From: Acidobacteriota bacterium
GTDB taxonomy: Bacteria; Acidobacteriota; Blastocatellia; Pyrinomonadales; Pyrinomonadaceae
NCBI GenBank assembly: GCA_019239425.1
Contig: JAFAZX010000027.1
Span: 124,001-188,000 of the forward strand
Length of the DNA stretch: 64,000 nucleotides
Direction of reading: 5' to 3'
Shown here: in pieces, positions 56,101 to 63,900 of the stretch
Layout: each line of letters opens with the position of its first letter
How positions within the stretch are numbered: position 1 is the stretch's first letter
The notes under the pieces: generated by a model
The model's database searches: none
Told to the model about the DNA's origin: nothing
The model's input: the letters and a program-made list of their open reading frames with translations, nothing else
Position numbers and translations under genes: made by a program

Positions 56101-57555
56101 CGCTCGAAAGAGATCATCGTCGACACGAACGGCAAGAACGTCTACCCCGACGAGATCGAAGAGCTTTACAAGGACTCGCCCTACGTCAAGGAGATCGGCG
56201 TGGTGGGCCTGCCCGACCAGCTCGGCGAGAAGGTCGCCGCGCTCGTCTTCCCCGACTACGACCACGACCTCGCGCTCGACCGCTCGGAGGTGCAGCGCCG
56301 CGTCGAGAACCACTTCCGAGAGGTCTCTTCGTCGCTCCCCTTCTACAAGCGCGTCAAGTCGCTCTACTTCGCCGAAGAGGAGCTGCCGCGCACGGCCACA
56401 CGCAAGGTCAAGCGGCGCGAGGTCGTCCGGCTCATCCAGTCGCTCGAAGAGTCGAAGCGCGCCGGCATCACCGAGCAGACCGCGCCGCGCGAGAAGCACC
56501 ACGACGCCGACTGGCTGCTCGGCATCATCGCCCACGTCTCGTCGCGTCCGCGCGCGCAGGTCACGCTCGACTCGCGCCTCTCCGAACTCGGCTTCGACAG
56601 CCTCATGTTCGTCGAGCTGGCCTCGGCCATCGAGCAGGCGGGCGGCGCGCTCGTCTCGCCCGACACCCTGAACGAGGTGGTCGACGTGCGCGAGCTGTAC
56701 TCGGTCGTCAGGCGGCGCGAGACGGCCGCCAACAAGCGCGCCGCGGAGGCGCGCGCGGAGGAGGACGCGCGCCAGGCCGAGAAGGAGATTTTCGTCCCCT
56801 CCCTGCTGCGCACGACCGGCAACCGCGTCATCGACGTGGCGCAGCGCGCGCTCTACGAGAACGTTCTGAAGGCGCACGTCGAGGGGCAGTCGAACATCCC
56901 GACGCACACCAACTTCATCTGCGCGACGAACCACACGTCGCACCTCGACACGGGGCTCATCAAGTACGCGCTCGGCGAGTACGGCCGCGACATGGTGGCG
57001 CTCGCGGCGGCCGACTACTTCTTCGACAACAAGTACAAGCGCGCCTACATGAACAACTTCACGAACATCGTCCCCATCGAGCGTTCGGGGAGTCTCAGGC
57101 AGTCGCTCCGCCACGCGCGCTCGTTCCTCGAAAGGGGCTACTCGGCGCTCATCTTCCCCGAGGGCACGCGCTCGATGACGGGGCAGATGGCGGAGTTCAA
57201 GTCGGGCTTCGCCTACCTCGCCCTGAACACGCGGACGGGGATTCTGCCCGCGTACCTCTGGGGCACGTACGAGGCGTTCCCGAAGGGGTCGACCTTCCTC
57301 AAGGGGCGCGAGGTCGGCGCGCGCATCGGCCGCTACCTCGGCATCGAGGAGCTGGAAGAACTGACGAAGGGCATGCCGCGCGCCGAAGCTTACCGCCTCG
57401 TCGCCGCGCTCGTCCGCCACGAGATCGAGAACCTGCGCGACGGCACGCGCCACGCCTTCGACGCCACGGCGCTCCGCCGCCGCTGGAGGGCCGAGCGCCG
57501 CCACGAGGCGCAGGAGACGCCCGACGAGAGCGAGATGGCGACGACGGGAGATTAG
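53122..57555 (+). CDS. Multidomain acyl reductase / AMP-ligase / ACP / acyltransferase (ElbD-like)
   Basis: 1477 residues. Domain 1 (about 10-400) is an extended-SDR fatty-acyl reductase, with GATGFVGK at 18-25 and catalytic YTYTK near 274. A helical sterile-like part runs to about 560. Domain 2 (about 565-1110) is an acyl-AMP ligase (FTSGTTGQPKGVMLSHKN near 727, GYGLTEASP near 900, TGDLGRIDEDG near 976). Domain 3 is an acyl carrier with LGFDSLMF (phosphopantetheine Ser near 1160). Domain 4 is a PlsC-type acyltransferase (NHTSHLD near 1270, FPEGTRS near 1345). A similar order occurs in Myxococcus ElbD, implicated in alkyl-ether lipids. It could activate, reduce and transfer long-chain acyl groups. 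Confidence 0.88.
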   Translation: MKFSPTETFNGRNVFIIGATGFVGKVALSMLLDRFPGVGRVYVTVRARGKEESETRFWNNVITAPPFDPVRERYGAAFEDFIRDKVRLVNGDISEENLGFTEEEAREVAGDIDVLVNSAGNVTFNPPLESALRTNVVGTQNVIKFVKRMKRPALVHISTCFVAGNRSGPVWESDPVLGYFPRKDELPGTEFDAEQEIRDCARLAERVKEEARDALNVARFRELARKRLYDEGRDPDDLDQMGLAVARERKLWTRERLTELGTERAVFWGWPNIYTYTKSLGEQLVAAETDIVRSIVRPSIVESAKDFPFPGWNEGFTTTAPLIFIALKGQQQIPVNDKLILDITPVDQVAAVMLGAAAEAIATDTPRLVYQAATGDSNPNTMDRIVSLVGLYKRKHFSEKESGFWLWNELMARMENKPVTPARFDAMSTPMVNAAAKRAGGLLDRVRPRWGGGRLTHLVDRAKATVERVEEFTRETKEAFDMFRPFMIENAYIFRADNVRALFAEVGEEERRLLRWDPEKFDWYDYWMNVHFPGLKKWVFPTLEEDMRAQPKRVYTYRDLLELFETSTKRYSTRVAMRIERDGQKEQYTYADIQELATRAAAFFAAQGVKPADRILLVSHNAPEWGISYFGVLKAGATCVPVDPESKTEELVNFVRASGATGLILGEKADEEHADLQEKLLEAGLDATLWRYREVFELTDEQSEDERIALLPAKVSPNTVASLIFTSGTTGQPKGVMLSHKNLTNMVSMLSSVFEMDTGDGVLSVLPLYHTFEFSTGFLTPFSRGTQITYLADLNGEELARAIKNGHVTGMVGVPALWELLHRRIMNRLRERGEWVGNAAEALIKLNSRLRDKTPFNLGSVIFRPIHTGLGGQVRYLISGGSALNEKVKRDMHGLGFTILEGYGLTEASPVLTVTRPQNALNAASVGRPLPGVELRISDPDPSGIGEVIARGPNVMLGYYQNESATQSAVRSRWLHTGDLGRIDEDGNLYLVGRSKEIIVDTNGKNVYPDEIEELYKDSPYVKEIGVVGLPDQLGEKVAALVFPDYDHDLALDRSEVQRRVENHFREVSSSLPFYKRVKSLYFAEEELPRTATRKVKRREVVRLIQSLEESKRAGITEQTAPREKHHDADWLLGIIAHVSSRPRAQVTLDSRLSELGFDSLMFVELASAIEQAGGALVSPDTLNEVVDVRELYSVVRRRETAANKRAAEARAEEDARQAEKEIFVPSLLRTTGNRVIDVAQRALYENVLKAHVEGQSNIPTHTNFICATNHTSHLDTGLIKYALGEYGRDMVALAAADYFFDNKYKRAYMNNFTNIVPIERSGSLRQSLRHARSFLERGYSALIFPEGTRSMTGQMAEFKSGFAYLALNTRTGILPAYLWGTYEAFPKGSTFLKGREVGARIGRYLGIEELEELTKGMPRAEAYRLVAALVRHEIENLRDGTRHAFDATALRRRWRAERRHEAQETPDESEMATTGD

Positions 57556-57560
57556 GATGG

Positions 57561-57638
57561 AGTGATGAATGATGAGTGGTGAGCGATGAATATGGCAGTG
57601 TCGTCATATTCATCGCTCACCACTCATCATTCATCACT
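57561..57638. repeat. Heptad hairpin element, TGATGAG family, perfect 34-bp arms
   Basis: 57561-57594 and 57605-57638 are exact reverse complements around a 10-base loop (GCAGTGTCGT). Units are GTGATGAATGATGAGTGGTG variants, with a private GAGCGATGAATATG end shared by both arms. It lies between the megasynthase and epimerase genes. Confidence 0.95.
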
Positions 57639-57646
57639 TAACTTTT

Positions 57647-58765
57647 ATGGCAACGACAAAGAGAACCGCGACCAAAAAGGCTTCGACGAAAACGAAGAAG
57701 GCCGACGACGACGACGCGCCGAAGACGACTTCGCTCGCGAAGAGGGCGAAGCCGGTCACGCTCGTCACGGGCGGGACGGGCTTCCTCGGCTCGCACCTCG
57801 TGAGGCTCCTGGCCGAAGAGGGCAAGGCGACGGTGCGCGTGCTCTCGACGACGGCGCCCGCGTGGCTCGAAGAGTTGGGTGTGGAGACTTTGAAGGGTTC
57901 CATCACCTCGCCGGAGGACGTGCGGCGTGCGGTCGGGGGAGCGTCGGAGGTCTACCACCTCGCGGGCCGCGTCTCGCGCGAGCCGGCGGACGCGCACGTG
58001 ATGTACGACCTGCACGTGACGGGGACGCGCCTGCTGTGCGAGGCGGCGAGCGAGGCGGGCGTGAAGTCTATCGTGTTGGCCTCGACGAGCGGGACGGTGG
58101 CCGTGACCGAGGACGGCGGCGTGGTGCCCGACGAGGAGTGGCCGACGCCCTTAGACATCGTCTCGCGCTGGCCCTACTACGCGAGCAAGGTCTACCAGGA
58201 GCGCGTGGCCCTGGAGAACTTCAGCGGCAAAGGCCGCAGGCTCGTCATCATGAACCCGAGCCTCCTGCTCGGCCCCGGCGACGAGCGCCTGAGTTCGACG
58301 AAGGTCGTGCTCGACTTCCTCGCGCGCAAGATTCCGACCGTGCCGAAGGGGGGCTTGAGCTTCGTGGACGCGCGCGACGCGGCCGCGGCCTTCCGCGCGG
58401 CGATGGAGCGCGGCGCGCACGGCGAGCGGTACCTGCTGGGCGCGGCCAACTGGACGTTCGACAGGTTCTTCGGCCGCCTGGAACGAATCACGAAGGTGCC
58501 GGCGCCCTTCCTCTCGCTCCCCTCTCGACTGAGCCTGACGGGCGCGCGCGCCATCAGCTCGCTCTACAAACACTGGAAGCTCGCCCCGCCCGTCGAGCCG
58601 ACCGAGATCGAGATGGCCGACTACTTCTGGTACCTCGACGCCTCGAAGGCCCAAGCGGAACTCGGCTTCGACCCGCGCGACCCGCAGGAGACCCTGCTCG
58701 ACACGGTCACCTACGTCCGCGAAAACTTCCTCGGCCACGCCGCCTTCCGCACCGCAGTTAATTAA
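57647..58765 (+). CDS. NAD(P)-dependent epimerase/dehydratase (extended SDR)
   Basis: 372 residues. There is a Lys/Thr/Ala-rich N-terminal stretch (1-35), then TGGTGFLGSHL for cofactor binding. ASTSGTVAV holds the Ser, and WPYYASKVYQERVAL the catalytic YxxxK. It resembles dihydroflavonol-reductase/HpnA-like enzymes. Following the ElbD-like gene, a keto- or alkyl-intermediate reduction in lipid synthesis is plausible but unproven. Its TAA stop is supplied by the adjacent hairpin element. Confidence 0.85.
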   Translation: MATTKRTATKKASTKTKKADDDDAPKTTSLAKRAKPVTLVTGGTGFLGSHLVRLLAEEGKATVRVLSTTAPAWLEELGVETLKGSITSPEDVRRAVGGASEVYHLAGRVSREPADAHVMYDLHVTGTRLLCEAASEAGVKSIVLASTSGTVAVTEDGGVVPDEEWPTPLDIVSRWPYYASKVYQERVALENFSGKGRRLVIMNPSLLLGPGDERLSSTKVVLDFLARKIPTVPKGGLSFVDARDAAAAFRAAMERGAHGERYLLGAANWTFDRFFGRLERITKVPAPFLSLPSRLSLTGARAISSLYKHWKLAPPVEPTEIEMADYFWYLDASKAQAELGFDPRDPQETLLDTVTYVRENFLGHAAFRTAVN

Positions 58766-58838
58766 CCACAGAGACACAGAGGCACAGCTTGTTGAGTTAT
58801 GACTTCAAAGCTGTGCCTCTGTGTCTCTGTGGTTAATT
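58760..58838. repeat. Hairpin element, CACAGAG family, perfect 31-bp arms
   Basis: 58760-58790 and 58808-58838 are exact inverted repeats (AATTAACCACAGAGACACAG then AGGCACAGCTT) around 17 bases. The arm provides the TAA stop of the epimerase gene. Compared with copy 1 at 12526, the flank is AATTAACC instead of TTTCACC, again shared by both arms of this copy. Confidence 0.95.
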
Positions 58839-58862
58839 CTTTTCAGTAACACTCAGATGCAG

Positions 58863-59807
58863 TCACTTCGGGCACCTCACGCGCAATGCGCCCGGTAACA
58901 GTTCGAACGACGCCGGCAGGCGGCCGGCCAGCTCGCCGTCAACTTCCAATTTAACGAGTGAGCCGTCGGCCGAGGAGGCTGTGACGCGAGTGGCGTGTGC
59001 GTGGTGGACTTGCTGCATGCCGAGGTGCGTGCCGAGGTAGAGCTTGTAGGAGTTGGCGAGCACCGTGAGGGCCGAGACGTCGCCGACGGCGACCACGTCG
59101 AAGCGGCCGTCGTCCACCAGGGCGTTCGGCGCGATCTTCATCCCGCCGCCGAAGTAGCGCGCGTTGGCGACGCAGAAGTTGGCGACGCTCAGCTGTGACT
59201 GCGCCCCGCCGTCGAGCGAGACGCGCACCAGAGGTTTCTCGAAGGTGGCGGCCGCCTGCAGGGCGGCGGCGGCGAAGGAGAGGCGTCCGCCGAGCAGACG
59301 CGCCGCGCCCGCCGGCAGCCCCTCGCGCGACTTCACGCGCTTGATCACGTCGCCGCCCATGCCGAACGAGGCGACGTTGACGAAGAACCTCGACTCCTCC
59401 TCGCCGCGCTCGTTCAGGAACGTGACGCGCCCCACGTCCATCACACGCGTCCCGCCCTCGCGCAGTGCGCGCGCCGCGTCGGCCGTGCGCAAGGGGATGT
59501 CGAGCGTGCGTCGGAAGTCGCCGCCCGTCCCGCTCGGCAGTATCCCGAGTTCGGTTTCCGAGTCGGCACGGAGTAAACCGTTCGCCACTTCGTTGACCGT
59601 ACCGTCGCCGCCGCAGGCGATGACGAGGCGGCGCCCGCCGCGCGCCTCGCGCTCGGCGAGCTCGACGGCCTCGCCTGACCTCTTCGTGAAGGCCACCTCG
59701 AACGGCCCGAAGTGCTGCCGCACCGCGGACGCCACGCCCGGCCAGGCCCGCCCCGTCGCGCCACTTGCGGACGCGGGGTTAACGATGATGAGTGGGAGCT
59801 TTGACAT
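58863..59807 (-). CDS. Diacylglycerol kinase family lipid kinase
   Basis: 314 residues. PLIIVNPASASG opens the fold, and the catalytic GGDGT is in VIACGGDGTVNEVANGLL. ELGILPSGTGGDFRRTLDIPL is the second conserved block. It is of the YegS/BmrU soluble type, which phosphorylates diacylglycerol, phosphatidylglycerol or similar lipids, with ATP. It lies convergent with the epimerase and upstream-adjacent to a PlsC on the minus strand. Confidence 0.9.
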   Translation of the reverse strand: MSKLPLIIVNPASASGATGRAWPGVASAVRQHFGPFEVAFTKRSGEAVELAEREARGGRRLVIACGGDGTVNEVANGLLRADSETELGILPSGTGGDFRRTLDIPLRTADAARALREGGTRVMDVGRVTFLNERGEEESRFFVNVASFGMGGDVIKRVKSREGLPAGAARLLGGRLSFAAAALQAAATFEKPLVRVSLDGGAQSQLSVANFCVANARYFGGGMKIAPNALVDDGRFDVVAVGDVSALTVLANSYKLYLGTHLGMQQVHHAHATRVTASSADGSLVKLEVDGELAGRLPASFELLPGALRVRCPK

Positions 59808-59810
59808 ATA

Positions 59811-59892
59811 GAATGATGAACGATGAATGATGAGTGATGAATGAAAGGCGGCACATTTTTAATTCATCACTCATCATTCATCATTCATCATT
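59811..59892. repeat. Heptad hairpin element, TGATGAG family, copy 4
   Basis: GAATGATGAACGATGAATGA units are mirrored by ATTCATCACTCATCATTCAT units with about 16 bases between. The right arm encodes the last five residues (MMNDE) and stop of the acyltransferase gene; the left end is adjacent to the lipid kinase start codon. Confidence 0.85.
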
Positions 59893-60752
59893 TCCTGCGC
59901 GCGATCCTGCTCGCCGAGTTCGGCGATCTTCGACATGACGAAGGCGGCGATCTCGACGTACGTCCGCGCCGAGTCGCGCCGCCCGTAGAACTCAGAGAAG
60001 TCGATGGCGGGGCCGAAGCGCACGCGCACCTTCTCGCCGCCGCGCCAGTTGCCCAAGACCTGTTTGGGTAGGTCGTTCCCCAGCCCCGCGATGAAGACGG
60101 GCACGACCTGCGGCCGCGCGTCCTTGATGAGCTTGCCGACGCCGGGCTGCGGGCGCAGGTACGAGTAGGGGTCGGCCCCCTTGTTGCGCGTGCCCTCGGG
60201 GTGGAAGCCGATGACGTTGCCGGCGCCCTCGCGCGCGAGCGAGGTGAGCAGGCGCATCGAGAACTTGTCGAACTCGCGCTGCTCGGTCTTCGGGTTGTCG
60301 CCGCCCGCGAAGAAGGGCGGGAACATCGACCACCAGCCCATGACGAGGTTGACGAGAAGCCCGCCGACCGTGTCGTAGAAGAACCGCCCGCGGACTGGGA
60401 AGAAGAGTTGCTTCCTCCAACTCGTCCGGCGGAAGAGCACGGTCGAGACGACGTACATGTCGAAGAACGAGCGGTGGTTGGCGACGAGGAGCAGCGGGCG
60501 TTCGCGCGAGACGGCCTCGACGTGTTCGAGCCCGGCCACCCTCATCAGGTTGTAGGTCGAGACCTGAATCCAGCCCGCGCCGAGCGTCCGCTGGCAGAGC
60601 GTCCAGAAGCGCTTCCAGGCCCCTCGGTTCATCCGCCACGTCAGGCGGAACGCGAGCCGCTCGAAAGGGGAGAGGACGGCCAACTCCTCGGCCGTCGGCA
60701 CGAGGGCAGTCGTCTCCGCGGGCTCATTTATCTCGACCGTCGTTTCCGTCAT
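59874..60752 (-). CDS. 1-acyl-sn-glycerol-3-phosphate acyltransferase (PlsC family)
   Basis: 292 residues. The acyltransferase motifs NHRSFFD (Hx4D) and HPEGTRN are present, with a hydrophobic segment before the first. It acylates lysophosphatidate-type acceptors at the inner membrane. Together with the lipid kinase it forms a minus-strand pair beside the ElbD-like operon. The final codons MMNDE derive from a repeat element, a C-terminal extension by repeat DNA. Confidence 0.92.
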   Translation of the reverse strand: MTETTVEINEPAETTALVPTAEELAVLSPFERLAFRLTWRMNRGAWKRFWTLCQRTLGAGWIQVSTYNLMRVAGLEHVEAVSRERPLLLVANHRSFFDMYVVSTVLFRRTSWRKQLFFPVRGRFFYDTVGGLLVNLVMGWWSMFPPFFAGGDNPKTEQREFDKFSMRLLTSLAREGAGNVIGFHPEGTRNKGADPYSYLRPQPGVGKLIKDARPQVVPVFIAGLGNDLPKQVLGNWRGGEKVRVRFGPAIDFSEFYGRRDSARTYVEIAAFVMSKIAELGEQDRAQEMMNDE

Positions 60753-60796
60753 CGGCGAAGGTCAAACTTAATAGACAGGTGAGGAGACATGCAAGC

Positions 60797-60942
60797 GGCG
60801 GAAGCCCGACCGTGAGGGAGGGCGTCTGTCGGAAGGCGGAAGGATGAAGGCGGAAGGATGAAGTGAAGGCAGCAACGCCTTCCGCCTTCATCCTTCCGCC
60901 TTCATCCTTTTCCACGCCCTCCCTCACGGTCGGGCTTCCGCC
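60797..60942. repeat. Nested hairpin: GGATGAA element inside a GGCGGAAGCCCGACCGTGAG element
   Basis: Outer arms 60797-60825 and 60914-60942 are perfect 29-bp inverted repeats of the family at 47605 and 50172. Inside, 60831-60863 and 60878-60908 form a second palindrome of GGCGGAAGGATGAA units. It lies between metH and the PlsC gene. Confidence 0.92.
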
Positions 60943-60944
60943 TC

Positions 60945-63900
60945 TTAGTCTATCGAAAAATACTTCGCCTCCTCGTGGTGGACGATGATGGCGGAGGTGG
61001 ACTGCTCGGGGACGAGTTGGAACTCCTCGGAGAGTTCGACGCCGATGCGTTCGGGCCGCAGCAGCTCGAAGAGCTTCGTCTGGTCTTCGAGGTCGGGGCA
61101 GGCCGGGTAGCCGAAGCTGAAGCGCGAGCCCTGATAACCCTGGTGGAAGAGTTTCGCCAGCTCCGCCGCGTCGCGCCCCGCAATTCCCAACTCCTCGCGG
61201 ACGTGCTTGTGCCAGAGTTCGGCCAGCGCCTCGGCCGACTCGACCGAGAGGCCGTGGAAGTAGAGGTAGTCGGAGTAGTTGTCCGTGCGGAACAGCTCGT
61301 GCGCGTACTCGCTCGCGCGGCGGCCGACGGTGACGAGCTGGAACGCGACCACGTCCACGCGCCCCGACTCCTTCGAAGCGAAGAAGTCTGCGAGGCACAG
61401 GCGGCGGCCGCCGGGCTGGCGCGGGAAGGTGAAGCGCGTGCGCTCCGTACGCTCGTCGTCTTCGTAGATGACGAGGTCGTTGCCTTCGGACTGGCACGGG
61501 AAGTAGCCGTACGTGACCTGAGGGACGAGCAGGTTCTCGCGCTCCGAGTGCTCCTTCAGCTCTTCGTAGACGGGGCGCACCTTCTCTTCGACGAAGGCGC
61601 GGTACTCTTCTGCACCTTTACGCCCCTGCTTGAACTGCCACTGCCCTTTGAAGAGCGCCGTCTCGTTGACGAACCTGAAGACGCGTTCGAGCGGGACGTG
61701 CTCGACGACGCGCGAGCCGTAGAAGGGCGCGGTCGGGATGGGAGCGTTCGGGTTCACGTCCGAGCGCTCCGTGTGCGAGGCGGCCTCGCGCGACTTGAGC
61801 ACGCCGCGCGGGCGGGCCGTGCCGCGCCGGACGCCGAGCTTCGCGTCTTCGCCGACCAGCTCTTCCGCGTCGTCCCCCGCCCCGTCGGTCGGAGCGCCGT
61901 TCCCCGCCCCGGCCGCGGCCTTCGCCGCCTTCGCCGCTCCTTCGGCGTGCGCGCCGGAGCCGGTCAGCAAGTCCATCGTGTGCAGGCCGTCGAAGGCGTC
62001 GCGCGCGTAGAAGAGTCGGCCCCGGTAGAGCGACTCCAAATCCTCCTCGACGTAGCGGCGGGTCAGGGCGGCCCCGCCCAGCACGACGGGGACGTTGATG
62101 CCGCGCTCGTTCATCAGCTCGAGGTTCTCGCGCATGATGAGCGTGGACTTCACCAGCAGCCCGCTCATGCCGATGGCGTCGGCCTTGTGCTCCTCGAACG
62201 AGTTGAGGATGGCCTCAATCGTCTGCTTGATGCCGAGGTTGACGACCTTGTAGCCGTTGTTCGTCAGGATGATGTCCACGAGGTTCTTGCCGATGTCGTG
62301 CACGTCGCCCTTGACGGTGGCCAAAACCATCGTCCCCTTCGCCGTCGCGCCCCCGACCTTCTCCATGAACGGTTCGAGGAACCGGACGGCCGCCTTCATC
62401 ACCTCGGCCGACTGCAGGACGAAGGGCAACTGCATCTGCCCGCTGCCGAAGAGCTCGCCGACCGTCTTCATGCCGTCGAGCAGGATGTTGTTGATGATGT
62501 CGAGCGCGCTGTAGGTTTGAAGCGCGAGCTTGAGGTTGTCTTCGAGGCCGATCTTCTCGCCGTCGATGATGTGGCGCTTCAGGCGCTCTTCGACGGGGAG
62601 GTTTTCGTCAACCTTCTGCTCCTTCTTCGCCTTCACGCCCTCGAAGAGCTTGGTGAACTCCGCGAGCGGGTCGTAGGTGCAGACGTCGCCCTCGAACTTC
62701 CGCTCGTCGTAGATGAGCTGGCGCGCCACCTCGCGCTCGCGCTCGGGGATACGGTTGAGCGGGACGATCTTCGAGGCGTTGACGATGGCCGAGTCCAGGC
62801 CCGCCTCGACCGCCTCGTGCAGGAAGACGGAGTTGAGGACGACGCGCGAGGCGGCGTTGAGGCCGAACGAGATGTTCGAGACGCCGAGGATGGTGTAGCA
62901 GCCGGGCAGCTCCGACTTAATCCTCCGCAGGGCCTCGACGGTCTCGGCGGCGTTGCGCCGGTCTTCCTCGATGCCGGTCGAAATCGGCAGGGCCAGGGGG
63001 TCGAAGAAGATGTCGTGCGCGGGGAACCCGAGTTCCTGCGTCGCCTGCTCGTAAGCGCGCCTGGCGATCCGGAACTTGCCCTCAGCCGTGCGCGCCATCC
63101 CCTCCTCGTCGATGGTGCCGACGACGACGGCCGCGCCGTACTCCTGCGCGAGCGCGATGACCTTCTTGAAGCGCGGCTCGCCGTCCTCGTAGTTGGTCGA
63201 GTTGAGGATGGACTTGCCGCCCGCGTGCTGGAGGCCCGCCTCCATCTTCTCCCACTCGGTCGAGTCGAACATGAGCGGGAGTTTGACCTGCGTCACCAGG
63301 CGCGACGCCAGCTCGTGCATGTCGCGCACGCCGTCGCGGCCGACGAAATCGACGTTCACGTCGAGGACGTGCGCGCCCTCCCGCTCCTGCTCGCGCGCGA
63401 GCGAGACGAGGCCGTCCCAGTTCTCGTCGTTCAGGAGGTCGCGCATCTTCTTCGAGCCCGAAGCGTTGACGCGCTCCCCGACGATGAGGAACGAGGCGTC
63501 CTGCACGTAGGGCTGCTGGATGAAGATGGACGACGCGGCCGGGAGCACGCGCCCGCCGCGCTGCGTCGGCTGTAGCCCCCAGACGCGCTCGACGAGGAGC
63601 TTCAGGTGTTCGGGCGTCGTGCCGCAGCAGCCGCCGACGACGTTCGCGCCGAAGTCCCTGGCGAAGTGCTCGACCTGCGTGGCGAAGCTTTCGGCCGTCT
63701 CGTCGTAGTGCATCTTGCCGTCTTTGACTTCCGGCAGGCCCGCGTTCGGCAGAACCGAGACGGGGAGTGTCGAGTTCTCGCAGAGGTAGCGCAGGCTCTC
63801 GGTCATGTTGCGCGGCCCCGTGCCGCAGTTCATGCCGATGACGTCAATCGGGAACGGCTCGAGTGCCGTGAGCGCGGCGCCGATCTCGGTGCCGGGGAGC

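Noticed and set aside
55108..57504. 798-codon open frame antisense to the ElbD-like gene
   Set aside because: Shadow frame of biased composition. The plus-strand frame has intact catalytic motifs throughout.
60975..63575. 866-codon open frame on the plus strand opposite metH
   Set aside because: It is antisense to a gene with every MetH motif and is rich in Arg, Ala, Asp, Val and Leu with no recognisable domain. High GC keeps antisense frames open.
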